This document shows positions 10,907 to 10,956 of a stretch of DNA of 10,956 nucleotides, piece by piece. This DNA comes from an uncultured Burkholderiales bacterium (GTDB lineage Bacteria; Pseudomonadota; Gammaproteobacteria; Burkholderiales; Thiobacillaceae): contig CALAMX010000127.1 in the NCBI GenBank assembly GCA_937925755.1, positions 1 through 10,956 of the forward strand, read 5' to 3'. The position numbers and the translations under genes are program-made. Numbering within the stretch: position 1 is the stretch's first letter; each line of letters begins with the position of its first letter. The notes beneath the pieces were generated by a model. It did no database searches and was not told the DNA's origin. It worked only from the letters and a program-made list of their open reading frames with translations.

Positions 10907-10929
10907 GTAGGAGCGGCGAAAGCCGCGAC
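10907..10929 (+). repeat. REP hairpin 5 (plus, after the 13-bp array)
   Basis: GTAGGA foot, stem GCGGC (10913-10917), GAAA loop, stem GCCGC (10922-10926), then GAC. It carries the stem of hairpin 3 with the loop of hairpins 2 and 4. The preceding 17 nt and following 27 nt do not resemble units A or B. Confidence 0.7.
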
Positions 10930-10956
10930 ATGCTTGCCGCGCTGGCGCTTCCGGTA

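Overview
The window is GC-rich DNA from a proteobacterium and is almost entirely a conserved housekeeping block: carA-carB-greA-(DUF4149)-yhbY-rlmE-ftsH-folP-glmM. This gene order is familiar from Beta- and Gammaproteobacteria. The protein signatures are mixed: CarB and FtsH read like betaproteobacterial or sulfur-oxidiser versions, while CarA and RlmE look more gammaproteobacterial. I would place the source near the Beta/Gamma boundary (for example Hydrogenophilales, Nitrosomonadales or Chromatiales) and not go further without a tree.

Layout. Positions 2-4338 hold carA (its first few codons lie off the left edge) and carB, the two subunits of carbamoyl-phosphate synthetase, 5 nt apart. greA (4369-4845) follows with a strong Shine-Dalgarno and a likely weak terminator behind it. 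A small membrane protein of the DUF4149 family (4912-5367) converges on and overlaps the tail of yhbY (minus strand, 5359-5652). yhbY in turn is divergent from rlmE (5686-6309) across only 33 bp. Then come ftsH with a TTG start (6373-8259), folP (8324-9148) and glmM (9145-10503), the last two joined by an ATGA overlap.

How the genes relate. CarAB makes carbamoyl phosphate for pyrimidines and arginine. GreA rescues backtracked RNA polymerase. YhbY and RlmE act on the large ribosomal subunit. FtsH is the membrane-bound quality-control protease. FolP makes dihydropteroate for folate. GlmM makes glucosamine-1-phosphate for peptidoglycan and LPS. All eight recognised proteins look intact, with catalytic residues in place; no frameshift, insertion sequence, phage gene, tRNA, rRNA or CRISPR was seen.

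The unusual part is the 453-bp gene-free tail (10504-10956). It carries a tandemly duplicated REP/BIME-like unit: five GTAGGA-footed 23-nt hairpins in alternating orientation with compensatory stem changes and GNRA loops, ladders of a 10-bp repeat, and five tandem copies of a 13-bp half-REP. Positions 10504-10551 and 10930-10956 show nothing recognisable. I found no undescribed protein system here; the repeat cluster is the best candidate for something new.
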